Source: Candidatus Omnitrophota bacterium (GTDB lineage Bacteria > Omnitrophota > Gorgyraeia > 2-02-FULL-51-18). Taken from it: a DNA stretch of 38,512 bases. Below the pieces are notes generated by a model. That model made no database searches. It worked only from the letters and a program-made list of their open reading frames with translations, and had not been told where the DNA came from. Of this stretch, positions 23,455-32,858 are shown in pieces. Made by a program: the position numbers and the translations under genes. Position 1 is the stretch's first letter. Each line of letters starts with the position of its first letter. The DNA is taken from the NCBI GenBank assembly GCA_023247935.1, contig JAHFFM010000001.1, positions 19,353 through 57,864 of the forward strand, written 5' to 3'.

Positions 23455-24800
23455 CGAGCGCGTTTTTTATCCCAAAAACGTAAACGATTGAGAACCGTTC
23501 CCTTGTATTTCTGCAATATGTACTTATTAAGAAAAACGCAAAATACCAGCGAGGAGGCTACCGTCCCCGCCACCTCGATTAGCGATCCTCCGGCTTGGAT
23601 AAATCCCATCCCTGATAAAAACCAGAAGGAGAAGCCCGGCCAATCACCCTCCTTGAGCCGAAGCCCCGACATCAAATCAAACATGGCAACCAATATCCCG
23701 TAAATAGCGAATCCGACGCAAACCCCTGCTTTTCCAAAATTAATATAAAACTCCATCACCTGTCCCACGCCAATGCTTGTGCCCTGGGCAAATTCAATAC
23801 CGGTGTAATCAGAAACAATGGTTCCGCTACCACCATAAAACGGCTTGTCAGGCCAAATAATTCGAGGAATCACCGCTAACAACGCGTCCGAGATGGTCTG
23901 GCCATGCGCCAAATCCACGGCTCCTTGCGCAATATAATCCATCGACTTACCAACCAAAAAGTTTTGGTTCAGGCGCGAATCAATTCTTTCCAGATGTTGT
24001 TCATTGTGAATATCCAAAAATTCAAAATCTGTGAATATTTTTGAAAACTTTTCCATCTTTTGAAATAAGGTTTGTTTTTCATACCAGATGGCTTGGCGCA
24101 AATCTCCTCGCTCACGCATATAGGTCACAAAAAGTGAGAGGCTTAAATAAAGCACGATCACGGAGGCCGTCCACACCTTCCATTTCGGCCGATAAAACGT
24201 GCCAAAGAATATGAAGCAAACGGCGACGGCGGCAGCACCAAAACCTAAAAATCCGCTACCCACCACGGTGATCACCGGCAAAATTAAGGCCAAGGCAAGC
24301 CATCTCAACACCTTTTTTCGTCCATTCAACCACGCCCGCCAGGTGAATAAACAAATACTGATGACAAGCAGGGACCACCCCGCGCCGACAAATGTCGCGA
24401 AACTCGGAATTCGCGAAAGAACCGGTCTTAGCACATAAAAAAATAAAATACCGGTCACTCCATAAACAAAAGGCAAATTGTTGTTGGGTTTGAGCATCTT
24501 GGTTGGCTTGAATGACACTTGAAATGTTTTTAGAGTCAAAGGTAGCGAAACAGCGCCGATTCCAAAAAAGATTACCGCATACGTGCTCATCTCAAAACCT
24601 CTGGCGACTGATTCGGGATCCGGAAAGTTAGCCCAAGGAAAGGTGTAAATCAAACCTCCAAAGAAGTGGTTGATCATCAAACTTGTGATGTAGGCGAAAA
24701 CCAGGCCTGAGTTTGGCATGGAAGTTTTTTTGAACACGACCAAACAAATAAAAATGACGATCGGCCACGCGTATAAGCCTGTCTGGATATCAAATGTCAT
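23451..24800 (-). CDS. Wzy-like O-antigen/repeat-unit polymerase
   Basis: A 449-residue polytopic protein with about ten to twelve membrane helices. A large extracytoplasmic loop (about 228-340) contains RERGDLRQAIWYEKQ and VIPRIIWPDKP (310-320). Then comes TSIGVGQVMEFYINFGKAG (341-359), the segment typical of oligosaccharide repeat-unit polymerases that join lipid-linked repeats in the periplasm. Wzy proteins vary greatly, so the call rests on topology and this loop. It is framed by GT4 genes with 4-bp overlaps on both sides. It is the only polymerase in the window and implies a Wzx/Wzy-type pathway, although no flippase gene is visible here. Confidence 0.85.
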   Translation of the reverse strand: MTFDIQTGLYAWPIVIFICLVVFKKTSMPNSGLVFAYITSLMINHFFGGLIYTFPWANFPDPESVARGFEMSTYAVIFFGIGAVSLPLTLKTFQVSFKPTKMLKPNNNLPFVYGVTGILFFYVLRPVLSRIPSFATFVGAGWSLLVISICLFTWRAWLNGRKKVLRWLALALILPVITVVGSGFLGFGAAAVAVCFIFFGTFYRPKWKVWTASVIVLYLSLSLFVTYMRERGDLRQAIWYEKQTLFQKMEKFSKIFTDFEFLDIHNEQHLERIDSRLNQNFLVGKSMDYIAQGAVDLAHGQTISDALLAVIPRIIWPDKPFYGGSGTIVSDYTGIEFAQGTSIGVGQVMEFYINFGKAGVCVGFAIYGILVAMFDLMSGLRLKEGDWPGFSFWFLSGMGFIQAGGSLIEVAGTVASSLVFCVFLNKYILQKYKGTVLNRLRFWDKKRAR

Positions 24801-25978
24801 CTCAGCTCCCTCATGGAATTTTCACAAATCTTTCTAAAATCCTCCGCTACCTGGCTCCAACTCCTCGGCTCAAAATCATGATAAACCTGGTCGCACATCT
24901 GGGCTAACTCTTTTCGATGAGCGTCACACCAGCGAAGACGCTCAATAAACGCTTTTGGATCGCGTATCGACACTACCCAGCCCGACCGCTCTTCTGAAAT
25001 AATATCGGGCGCGCAACTATTGGTCGTCGCGATAATCGGCAAACCGGCGGTTTGAGCTTGAGACAAAACCACCGCGTATCCATCCTCTAATGTAGGGAAT
25101 ATAAACAAATCCCCCCGATCATAAAACTTTGGCAAATCGAGTTCGTTCTTCCGCCCCTCAAACCGGACATGAGTTAATTTTGAAGCCAATCGCGTCGCTT
25201 CATTGGGAATATCCCCGACAAATTGAAATTCAAACTCCTCTTTCAATTGAGTGGCTATTTCAGAATAATCTTGGGCGCCCTTTCTATAAGAAAAACTGCC
25301 CACCGTTAAAATTCGGAGTTTCTTTTGATGGAGAATGCGCTTTTGACGCTCCCGGATCACTTCGATAGCGGGTCTAAAATTTTGTACATTCGCGCCGAGC
25401 GCCAAAACAGTGAGCTTCTCTTTAGGATAGGCGTTTTCGATAAAAGATCTCTGCGCAAAAGTCGACAAAACCAGCATCTTGTCCGCCAACGCGTATTCTC
25501 TTAACTCTCTTTGAATCATCCAATCCGACGGCCTTTCGATCGCAACACCCGATCGGCGCTCTTCCTCCGACAAAATTTTCGATTGCGTCAAAATATGAGC
25601 GGATCCTCTGACCAATAATTTTACCCGCGCCTCGAGGTTGGGATTCATCAATATTTCTTCCGCCACACCGCTAAAAACATGAACAACGTCCCACGTTTCT
25701 TTTTGCAGTTGGCGACTGACCCAGCTAGAAAAAAGCCGGTGTAAAAACGGTTCTGCCTTGAAATAAAACGCAGGGATCGGTTTTAAAAAAAAATGAGCCA
25801 CTCTCGCTAAAAGGCCGTGCAAAACAAAGCTCTTTACGATTCTTCCGGACAGACCAAATCGTTTGGTGACCATCTTTGGATAATTGGTGTAAACAGAGAT
25901 CTCATCCCCTTGCTCCGCCAAAGCCTTCGCGAGCGCAAACGCGTGAAACCGGCCATGCACCACAATCGCTATCTTCAT
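24797..25978 (-). CDS. Glycosyltransferase family 4
   Basis: A 393-residue GT-B enzyme. It starts MKIAIVVHGRFHAFALAKAL, with the basic loop found in a GT4 subgroup of exopolysaccharide clusters. The donor domain starts ILTVGSFSYRKGAQDY, and IFPTLEDGYAVVLSQAQTAG holds the donor-binding region, in which the second Glu of E-x7-E is replaced by Gln. Inverse or altered EX7E sites occur in other GT4 proteins and need not abolish activity. A run of nine T (coding strand; plus-strand A at 25785-25793) encodes part of the FFLKP segment and could be prone to slippage. It overlaps the Wzy-like gene by 4 bp and begins 10 nt after the GT87-like gene. Confidence 0.9.
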   Translation of the reverse strand: MKIAIVVHGRFHAFALAKALAEQGDEISVYTNYPKMVTKRFGLSGRIVKSFVLHGLLARVAHFFLKPIPAFYFKAEPFLHRLFSSWVSRQLQKETWDVVHVFSGVAEEILMNPNLEARVKLLVRGSAHILTQSKILSEEERRSGVAIERPSDWMIQRELREYALADKMLVLSTFAQRSFIENAYPKEKLTVLALGANVQNFRPAIEVIRERQKRILHQKKLRILTVGSFSYRKGAQDYSEIATQLKEEFEFQFVGDIPNEATRLASKLTHVRFEGRKNELDLPKFYDRGDLFIFPTLEDGYAVVLSQAQTAGLPIIATTNSCAPDIISEERSGWVVSIRDPKAFIERLRWCDAHRKELAQMCDQVYHDFEPRSWSQVAEDFRKICENSMRELR

Positions 25979-25988
25979 CGGATAGATC

Positions 25989-27254
25989 TCACGAGATGGG
26001 ATCCCGTTTTTCGAGCTTCAAAAATAATAAAAATAACCCTAATAAAATAAGTCGATACGTGATGCTAAACCATTTGTAGGGCGTGTCAAACGTAAGTTCC
26101 TCCAAAGAGGCTCGATAGAAAAACAGATACACCTTTGAGGCGTCGACAAACCACACCGCGAGGCCAAAAATCATTAAAATTATTTTTTTAAAATCTATTT
26201 TCTCTAAAATAATCCACTGATTCATCACAAACGCCGCGGGAATAATTAAAAGCACGGTATCGTGAGTGGAGTGGTAGACGGCCAATAAACAAAAGAGCAT
26301 TAAAATAGATAATCCATAATCGTCCGCAACCAAGTGCCTCCGGCGATGCCATGCCAGAGCGCAGATGGCTAGAATGCCTATTAAAAAAATGGAGATCGCC
26401 GCCTGTCCCAGAGCCGTGTGGCCAAAAATAAGAAAAATGACCGGATGTAGCTGCGTCGAACCAAGCCCCGGGAGATCCCCCAATTTGGAGTAAGTCGCCC
26501 ACCAACTCACTTCTTTGAGATAACTTTGCGTCGCCTGCGTTACCAGATGCGGTAGCCTCAAAAAGAACGCTCCCAGATAACACAACAAATAAAAAACCGT
26601 CCATCCAAGAACTTTCCATTGTCGTTTCACGACATAATAAGGAAGCATAAAAATAGTGAGATTAAATTTATGGAAACTCATGGCTAAAAATATTCCCGCG
26701 ATCGAATTTTTCTGCTTCGACAAAAATAAGAGCGAGGTTAAAAAACACGATAGCCAAAATAAAGTGTGCTGACCCAGACCAAGTCCCACCCGCAGTCCCA
26801 TGCCGCCAAGAAATAAAACAGTTAAAAATAAATAATGGCGCCGCTTCCAATGCGGGTACCAAAGACGCCCAAGACACCAGGGAACATAAAAAGCGCACAA
26901 AACATTGAATAAGAGCCACAACAAACGGCAATCACTCCACTCCCAAAAAGAAAAAGGCGCCAAATGCAACAGCGTCACCGGCGAATAAGGCGTGGAGTAC
27001 GCCACGATAAGATTCAGCGGAGGCAATTCTTTGGATTGGGTTAAAAGTTGCCAAGAAGCTCCTGCGGGCGTCAAATAATCTTGATACGGGTTCTGGCCTT
27101 TCAGCCAAAGCTTGGAGGACATAAAAATAAGCGATAAATCTTGGCTTTGTTTGGGCTTGAGGGCATTTTTACAGCCGATGGAGAACGAAAAGGCCGCGTA
27201 AAACGCTAGAGCCGCCAGAAGAACGTAACTGCCTATTTTTTTAGATGATTTCAA
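25989..27254 (-). CDS. GT87-like polyprenyl-phosphate mannosyltransferase (GT-C fold)
   Basis: A 421-residue protein with about ten membrane helices. GT87/DUF2029 features are visible: an early acidic residue in the first loop (Asp39), WLKGQNPYQDY (50-60), GLGQHTLFW (159-167), and SFHKFNLT (193-200) in place of the common LxxKP. In actinobacteria GT87 enzymes such as PimE add mannose from polyprenyl-phosphate mannose on the outer face of the membrane. Translation very probably begins at a TTG (27254). A TGAGG ribosome site overlaps the upstream stop, 6 nt before it, and no closer ATG exists. Start usage is thus one of several TTG cases in this cluster. Confidence 0.85.
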   Translation of the reverse strand: MKSSKKIGSYVLLAALAFYAAFSFSIGCKNALKPKQSQDLSLIFMSSKLWLKGQNPYQDYLTPAGASWQLLTQSKELPPLNLIVAYSTPYSPVTLLHLAPFSFWEWSDCRLLWLLFNVLCAFYVPWCLGRLWYPHWKRRHYLFLTVLFLGGMGLRVGLGLGQHTLFWLSCFLTSLLFLSKQKNSIAGIFLAMSFHKFNLTIFMLPYYVVKRQWKVLGWTVFYLLCYLGAFFLRLPHLVTQATQSYLKEVSWWATYSKLGDLPGLGSTQLHPVIFLIFGHTALGQAAISIFLIGILAICALAWHRRRHLVADDYGLSILMLFCLLAVYHSTHDTVLLIIPAAFVMNQWIILEKIDFKKIILMIFGLAVWFVDASKVYLFFYRASLEELTFDTPYKWFSITYRLILLGLFLLFLKLEKRDPIS

Positions 27255-27260
27255 ATAACC

Positions 27261-28982
27261 TCAGCCGGCATCGCCGTCGTTCTTTAACCGGAACTGCTTG
27301 GATGTGAACCAGCCTATCCTGTGAAAAAAATAACGGCACATCACGCTAATGATTCCGAGCCCGTAACGAATGCTCGGCCAGAGCCTGATCGAAGAAGCTT
27401 CTTCAAAGTAACGTGTCCGTATCGGAACTTCGTCGATTCGAAAACGATTGGCCAGGATTTGAACAATAATTTCCGTGTCAAAAACAAACGCGTCGGAATT
27501 GAGCGAATAAGAAATTTGTTTCAGTAGGGTCGCGCTATACGCCCTGAAACCGGAGTGATACTCCGTCAAATAGGTGCCCAACACCACATTCTCGAAAGCC
27601 GTTAGTAAAATGTTGGCGTTGTGCTTCCAAAGAGGCATTCCTCCCTCCAGAGCGCCCCCCTTCATCATGCGGGATCCAAAAACAGCGTCTGCTTTTCCCT
27701 GTAGGATCGGCAAGACAAGCTCAGGAATAATGGTCGGATCATACTGATAATCCGGGTGAACCATCACCACAATGTCCGCTCCCTTTTCCAGCGCCCTGTC
27801 ATAACAAGTTTTTTGATTTCCACCATAACCCTTATTTTTTTTATGCTGATAGACAGTCAGCCCCAATTCCTTGGCGATTTTGACCGTTTTATCGCGACTG
27901 ACATCATCCACCAGAATAATTTCGTCGACGATGTCTTTGGGGATATCCGCGACGGTTCTTTCCAGTGTTTTTTCAGCATTGTAAGCCGGGAGCACCACGA
28001 CTACTTTTTTCTTTTCAACCGGCGACGAAGGAATTTCCCCGGAAGTGATCACGGTATCCAGGCGTTGGATCTTTTTCGCGGTCACTCCGATTTGATCATG
28101 CAAATTGATCTTGAGAAGGAAATCCTTGGCTCCCATTTTTAATAAAAAACTAAAAGGCGCGCGAACAAACCAGGGGTAGCCTTCGAGTCTTTTGACCCAA
28201 TACCCCAGAGAAAAAATACGCGGATAAGCGCTGTACCGGATTTTTTTGAACCCCACCACCTCAAACATCTGCTCCATTGTTTTTCTGGAAAAATAGAAAA
28301 GGTGGTATTTATTGACTCCCCACCAGCGCGCTCTCAAAAAACGGCTTAAAAAACTTCCGATATCAGGCGTGCTGAGATACAAGATCCCGTCATTTTTTAA
28401 AATCCGGCGAATCTCCTGAAGCATTTCTTTGGGATTTTCCAAATGCTCGATCACGTCATTCATGACAATCCGGTCAAAAAAATTATTGGGAAACTTCGCC
28501 TCCTTGAGAGAACCCGTAAAAACATCGATACCAAAATGATCGTGGCTGTATTTCTTAGCCCACTCCGAAAGGTCAACTCCCCTCACCTGCCACCCAGCCT
28601 TTTTAGCCTCATCCAAGAAAAATCCTGGGCCGCATCCGATATCCAGCAATTGCCCGCCTGGTTTTTTTGGGAAATTCGAAAGAATCATCCGCGCCTGAGC
28701 CCTGCGTCCTTTTTCTTCCTTCAGATATTCGGGATCCGCCATCGTCTTGTAATCATGAACCAATTCTTCCTTCTGAAAACCGGGAATCGCATAGATCAGT
28801 CCGCAAACCATACAGCGCACCACTTTTTCGGGTTTTTCCAATTCAGACTCTGAAATCGTATACCCGGCCGGAGAAGCGGGACGCGGCTTTTGCGAGGAGC
28901 TTTGTTTGTAGACCAAATAATAACGGGAAGATCCGCAAAGATCGCACACCGTTTTTGAAAATTTTTGATTTTTTGATTTCAT
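27261..28982 (-). CDS. Zinc-ribbon SAM methyltransferase fused to a GT2 glycosyltransferase
   Basis: A 573-residue fusion. Residues 13-60 have two Cys pairs, CDLC (13-16) and CMVC (57-60), as in the zinc-ribbon head of many sugar methyltransferases. Motif I, LLDIGCGPGF (112-121), and the MNDVIEHL block (174-181) mark a class I SAM methyltransferase through about residue 300. A linker leads to a GT2 domain: VVVVLPAYN (327-335), IILVDDVS with Asp359-Asp360, and VMVHPDYQYDP (406-416), continuing in a dolichol-phosphate-mannose-synthase-like fold to the C-terminus. The reader should expect one polypeptide that glycosylates and methylates, perhaps making a methyl-capped or polyprenyl-linked sugar. 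It is 2 nt from the CgeB-like gene upstream and 6 nt from the GT87-like gene downstream. Domain calls are strong; reaction order is unknown. Confidence 0.92.
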   Translation of the reverse strand: MKSKNQKFSKTVCDLCGSSRYYLVYKQSSSQKPRPASPAGYTISESELEKPEKVVRCMVCGLIYAIPGFQKEELVHDYKTMADPEYLKEEKGRRAQARMILSNFPKKPGGQLLDIGCGPGFFLDEAKKAGWQVRGVDLSEWAKKYSHDHFGIDVFTGSLKEAKFPNNFFDRIVMNDVIEHLENPKEMLQEIRRILKNDGILYLSTPDIGSFLSRFLRARWWGVNKYHLFYFSRKTMEQMFEVVGFKKIRYSAYPRIFSLGYWVKRLEGYPWFVRAPFSFLLKMGAKDFLLKINLHDQIGVTAKKIQRLDTVITSGEIPSSPVEKKKVVVVLPAYNAEKTLERTVADIPKDIVDEIILVDDVSRDKTVKIAKELGLTVYQHKKNKGYGGNQKTCYDRALEKGADIVVMVHPDYQYDPTIIPELVLPILQGKADAVFGSRMMKGGALEGGMPLWKHNANILLTAFENVVLGTYLTEYHSGFRAYSATLLKQISYSLNSDAFVFDTEIIVQILANRFRIDEVPIRTRYFEEASSIRLWPSIRYGLGIISVMCRYFFHRIGWFTSKQFRLKNDGDAG

Positions 28983-28984
28983 GT

Positions 28985-30004
28985 TTAAGACGCCCTCAGC
29001 GCTAGATCCAGCATCGTGATCAACCGGTCTTGATAGCTATTCTTCCCTTCAACAACGATTCGATAAGCCCGTTCCGATAAACGCTCTCTGAGAGGCGGAT
29101 TGTTCAGAAGGCGCCGGATTTTCTCCATCATTTCGTCTACCGACTTAAAATAAAGCACCGCCTCGCCTTCCTCCCCAAAAATTTCCCGGTGTTCCACCGT
29201 GTCCTCGGTTAACATACATCCTCGCATCGCGGGAATCTCGAAACTTCTCATCACATGCCCATCACGATTGGCGCGTCTGACCAGGCACAGCGAAATTTTA
29301 GCGGCAGCGATCACTTGCCTCATCTTTGACATGCCAATCTGGCCTTTGCTTCGCCCCCGCAATCCCTTGAATCGATCCCAAAAAGACCCATACAGATCAA
29401 ATCGAAAGCCGGAGCCCACCAGAGCCCTAATATAAGGAAGTCTATCGCTATCGGCACTCCCAATGAAAGTGATATCTGCGCCGGAAACGTCTTTATTCGC
29501 CTCATTCATCGCCGGATCCGGGTAATACAATTCAGGATCATACCCAAAAGGCAGATAAGAGACAGCCTGACAGCCCGCCGCTTTAAAATCAGCTAGATTC
29601 GATTTGCGTGTTGAAAAAAGATAGTCGTATTCTTTAAGGCCACGAATAAACCAGGACGCCTGATGCGCCGGATTCCAGGGATCATCCGTAGAATAATTGA
29701 GCCGCTTGATTCCTAGCTCCCCGATCCGTTTTAAAACATCGGCCTCAACCGGCGCCGTGCCGGTCGTAATCAAGCATTCCGGTTGAAAGCGACGACAGGC
29801 TTCCAGAGTCTGCCAGCTAAATTGTTTCAATCGAAAAGGCCTTTTTTGAAATAAATGCCAATAAAGTCGCTGAATCCACTTGGGGGCTTCCATAGCCTTG
29901 AAAGCATCCAAAAAGAGAATGTCATGCCCGAGATTTTTGGCGGCTCGCTCGATGGAACCGCCCACATTCGACCCGTCGCGATTTCCGACGATCACTAATT
30001 TCAT
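28985..30004 (-). CDS. CgeB-like glycosyltransferase (GT-B fold)
   Basis: A 339-residue GT-B-type protein of the CgeB/YkvP group. It starts MKLVIVGNRDGSNVGGSIE. The middle has LNYSTDDPWNP, the usual STDDP stretch of the family, and then YLPFGYDPELYYP. The donor-side region is MRSFEIPAMRGCMLTED, followed by GEEGEAVLYFKSVDEM, the common C-terminal end. CgeB in Bacillus acts on spore surface glycans; in other phyla these proteins add sugars to surface polysaccharides. No membrane helix is seen. The ATGA overlap with the upstream methyltransferase and the 2-nt gap to the downstream fusion gene show tight co-translation. The precise substrate is unknown. Confidence 0.88.
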   Translation of the reverse strand: MKLVIVGNRDGSNVGGSIERAAKNLGHDILFLDAFKAMEAPKWIQRLYWHLFQKRPFRLKQFSWQTLEACRRFQPECLITTGTAPVEADVLKRIGELGIKRLNYSTDDPWNPAHQASWFIRGLKEYDYLFSTRKSNLADFKAAGCQAVSYLPFGYDPELYYPDPAMNEANKDVSGADITFIGSADSDRLPYIRALVGSGFRFDLYGSFWDRFKGLRGRSKGQIGMSKMRQVIAAAKISLCLVRRANRDGHVMRSFEIPAMRGCMLTEDTVEHREIFGEEGEAVLYFKSVDEMMEKIRRLLNNPPLRERLSERAYRIVVEGKNSYQDRLITMLDLALRAS

Positions 30005-30630
30005 TTTATGGCTTCCACGTGTAGGGAATCTTCGGGCCGACTGTCTAAAGAAAATAATTCCTTATCCGATCCTTCCCTGTAATTTTGCCGAGTTACCTTG
30101 GAAAAACCGATTTGTTTAAAAAGTTCATGAAGGGTCGGCCAATCATACATATAAGAATGAAACGCGCCGCTTCTTTTTTTATTAAAATAAGCGCCATAAA
30201 GATTAAAAAGAAGCTCGTCATGAGGTTCACGCCCCACACTTTCACCCGACGCTGTTTTTTCAAGGTATCGTCGGCAGTGATACGCCAGATCAGGCACCAC
30301 CAAACGGAAAGTGCCTCCCTTTTTTAAAACCCGGAAACATTCTTTTAGAAGATTTTCGCCAGTGGAACGCTCCATGTGTTCAAGCATGTGAGAACTATAA
30401 ATTTTACTCACGGATCCTTCGGGGTAACCTAATCTCCCCGAAAGATCGCGTCTTTCGACGTTTTTAGGCCACACGGCCTCATAGGAGTCTTTGCTAATAA
30501 CGCCCGTCTTCCACAAGAGCCGACGAATCCGCGGCCATCGGGAGATGATGGCTGACCAAGAATTGTCGATATTCACCCAGTCAGGGTATCCTGTTTGCCC
30601 GCATCCCAAATTCAGCTTAATTTCTTTCAT
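30001..30630 (-). CDS. SAM-dependent methyltransferase
   Basis: A 209-residue class I methyltransferase. Motif I is LNLGCGQTGYPDWVNID (6-22), followed by a long helical insertion. The post-I region holds SSHMLEHM and then FRVLKKGGTFRLVVPDL, a standard motif III layout. In polysaccharide clusters this group methylates sugars or their linked groups. It is 2 nt from the GT2 gene upstream (AAAGG ribosome site just before that stop) and overlaps the CgeB-like gene by 4 bp. Compared with the methyltransferase half of the downstream fusion it has no zinc ribbon, so the two are not simple duplicates. Confidence 0.9.
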   Translation of the reverse strand: MKEIKLNLGCGQTGYPDWVNIDNSWSAIISRWPRIRRLLWKTGVISKDSYEAVWPKNVERRDLSGRLGYPEGSVSKIYSSHMLEHMERSTGENLLKECFRVLKKGGTFRLVVPDLAYHCRRYLEKTASGESVGREPHDELLFNLYGAYFNKKRSGAFHSYMYDWPTLHELFKQIGFSKVTRQNYREGSDKELFSLDSRPEDSLHVEAIK

Positions 30631-30632
30631 AG

Positions 30633-31691
30633 TTATCTGCCTTTCGCGAATGATTTTGCGATGGAATACAATTTTGGGTACAAAGCAAAAAAAACTTTAC
30701 CGGGCGCCACCAAACAAAATAGCGTAATAACAGAGTAACACAGCAAAAGCCTGGTTCTGAGCCAAAAACCTATCCGGATGCCTTTAAAAATATTTCTGGG
30801 ACGCATTCCCAGACAAATCCCGACCGCGTACTTCCAAGACTGGATGCGACGATATTCAAATATCCAGTAAGAATACGTAAAAATTAAAAACTGACTTAAA
30901 ATATCTCCCACCAAGCGTTCACGTTCGCCGCCTGAAACAAAAGGCTCGATCGCGTCAACCGTCACGCGTCCAAATAAATTCAGAGGAATCGTGCGCTCCT
31001 CAATCGGGCACGGATCTAGCTTAGGCCGGCTCCGATAACTGTCCACGTCTTCATTTGAAATTTTAATCCCTTCTCGTATAGCGACTTTATCGATGCCTAA
31101 TAAAGGGAGGCCTTCGGCGATCATCCGGCACCCGATAAACATCTGATACATCTCACTGCCATCCCAGCGAGAAGTGGCATGTGCCTGGGCTCGTGAAGTT
31201 AAAAGCAAAACTCCGCTTACAAAACTAAAATTTCTAAAATGCTTTGCGGCGACAGCGGGTCCTGATCCCAAAAGACCGGATTGCCGGATCCGGCGAAGCG
31301 GAACTCCCGTGGAAAAACTCTCGTAATTAGTGATCACCACACCGGCCGACGGGTTTTTTTGAATTTCGGCATAAATTTCTTCTAACACCGTCGGCGTCGC
31401 CAACGCGTCGTCATTACCCAGTAAAAATGAGTAGCGGCCTGAGGCCATCGATAAACTGGTTCTGAGATTGACATCGTAACGAACATTTTTTTCCTGTTTT
31501 TTGTAAACAAAACGCATCCCGGAAGCCTTTAAAAAAGAAAGGAGCGCTTCCTCTTTATTGTCATTCGAACAATCATCAGAAATGCACAATTCAAAATCTT
31601 TAAAAGTCTGCATCGACAGAGAACGGCAGGCCTCAATCAAAAAAGAAGTGCGATTGTACTGCGGAACACAGATTGAGAAATAGGGTGTCAT
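30633..31691 (-). CDS. Glycosyltransferase family 2
   Basis: A 352-residue GT-A enzyme. It starts FSICVPQYNRTSFLIEAC, has the donor-binding DD (39-40) in LCISDDCSND, and the metal-binding region in FLLGNDDALATP. The C-terminal 100 residues contain an amphipathic, aromatic-rich stretch and a hydrophobic segment (TRLLLCYSVITLFCLVAPG) that probably anchors it to the membrane. It would add a sugar to the lipid-linked chain in the cytoplasm. It overlaps the GT4 gene upstream by 4 bp (ATGA). Donor and acceptor are not predictable. Confidence 0.92.
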   Translation of the reverse strand: MTPYFSICVPQYNRTSFLIEACRSLSMQTFKDFELCISDDCSNDNKEEALLSFLKASGMRFVYKKQEKNVRYDVNLRTSLSMASGRYSFLLGNDDALATPTVLEEIYAEIQKNPSAGVVITNYESFSTGVPLRRIRQSGLLGSGPAVAAKHFRNFSFVSGVLLLTSRAQAHATSRWDGSEMYQMFIGCRMIAEGLPLLGIDKVAIREGIKISNEDVDSYRSRPKLDPCPIEERTIPLNLFGRVTVDAIEPFVSGGERERLVGDILSQFLIFTYSYWIFEYRRIQSWKYAVGICLGMRPRNIFKGIRIGFWLRTRLLLCYSVITLFCLVAPGKVFFALYPKLYSIAKSFAKGR

Positions 31692-32854
31692 CTTGAACCG
31701 ATGCTTTCTAAAGCCTCTAAGACCGGTTTAAATTGGCTGTCATAATTCCAATCTTCCGCTATTTTTTGGTGACCCTTTCGCCCCATTTCCTGAGCGTCTT
31801 TCGGATGCTCGACAAACCATCGAATCGCCTGAGCGATGCTCGCCGGGTCATCCGAGTCGCAAAACTGTCCGTAACCGGGACTGACGAACATCGCTTTCCA
31901 ATCTTCGAGATTCGACACCAAGACCGGCAGTCCGCAAGCCAGATAATCAAATACTTTGTTTGACGCTCCTGTCATATTTTGAATATTAAAATCGTCGCTT
32001 TTCTTAGGTAAAAAGATAATGCCTGCATGCGACCGGAGAGTTTGCTGAAAAAGATCGCGCCGAGTCGGAACGCATCCGATAATATCGAGTCGGTCTTGAA
32101 GCCCTTTTGCTTTGGCGTGATTAAGAAACGTCTGGGTATACCCTAAGGCGCCGACCGTCTCATACCCAACAAGACGAATGCCAACTTGACTCGGAAGGAG
32201 TTCCAGCGCGTTTAAAACCGACAAAGGAAATCTTTCCGGAACAATGGAACCATGGTATAAAACCCAAAAAAAACTTTCATTTCTATCGGCGGAAGTAACA
32301 GGAATTTCGTTTAGAGCCGGGCAATTCCAGACACAAAAAATGTTTTTGTTTGATTCTCTGATATTCTGAAATGCCTCCAAGCGTTTTTGATTTGGAAGAA
32401 CACAAAAGTCAGCGCGCTTGGCAAGTTGTTTTCGAGTCCAAATAATGCTCTTAAGATAAATTGAGTTTTGTTGCCTAAGATTATCGACATCCGGAGAATC
32501 GTGTTCGTGATACAACACTTTGATCCAAGGGACATAGCTTAAAACCCAGCCAATGGGACAAGACAGAGAATCCGAACAATAAACGACCGTTGCCCTCCAA
32601 AAAATAGACAAAAGCGTCACCCCCAAGCAAAAGAGACCGTAGTGCGCTTTTTGAAAAAAACCGGGTCGGCAAAATGGAATTTTCGTGTTTTTAATTTTTG
32701 GATGGCTGATAAACTCCGTTTTATTTTTCCCAAAAGTTCCCGTCCCTATAAACCAGACTCTCCAGCCTTTGCCGGCAAGAATCTGCGAACTATTCCCCAG
32801 GGAGGGATAGTTGGCGGGATTGGTGTATTGAATATAGAGAATGCGCTTTCCCAT
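31688..32854 (-). CDS. Glycosyltransferase family 4
   Basis: A 388-residue GT-B enzyme from the ATG at 32854. The frame is open to 32908, but the conserved start is MGKRILYIQYTNPANYP, and the earlier part lies inside the upstream gene. The donor domain contains FFWVLYHGSIVPER and IRLVGYET, and the C-terminal region KVFDYLACGLPVLVSNLEDW takes the place of the usual E-x7-E block. LYHEHDSPDVDN near residue 120 is the conserved acceptor-domain His/Asp loop of this subgroup. It starts 4 nt after the stop of the large membrane protein and overlaps the GT2 gene by 4 bp. Reaction class is clear; substrates are unknown. Confidence 0.9.
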   Translation of the reverse strand: MGKRILYIQYTNPANYPSLGNSSQILAGKGWRVWFIGTGTFGKNKTEFISHPKIKNTKIPFCRPGFFQKAHYGLFCLGVTLLSIFWRATVVYCSDSLSCPIGWVLSYVPWIKVLYHEHDSPDVDNLRQQNSIYLKSIIWTRKQLAKRADFCVLPNQKRLEAFQNIRESNKNIFCVWNCPALNEIPVTSADRNESFFWVLYHGSIVPERFPLSVLNALELLPSQVGIRLVGYETVGALGYTQTFLNHAKAKGLQDRLDIIGCVPTRRDLFQQTLRSHAGIIFLPKKSDDFNIQNMTGASNKVFDYLACGLPVLVSNLEDWKAMFVSPGYGQFCDSDDPASIAQAIRWFVEHPKDAQEMGRKGHQKIAEDWNYDSQFKPVLEALESIGSR

Positions 32855-32858
32855 GGGT

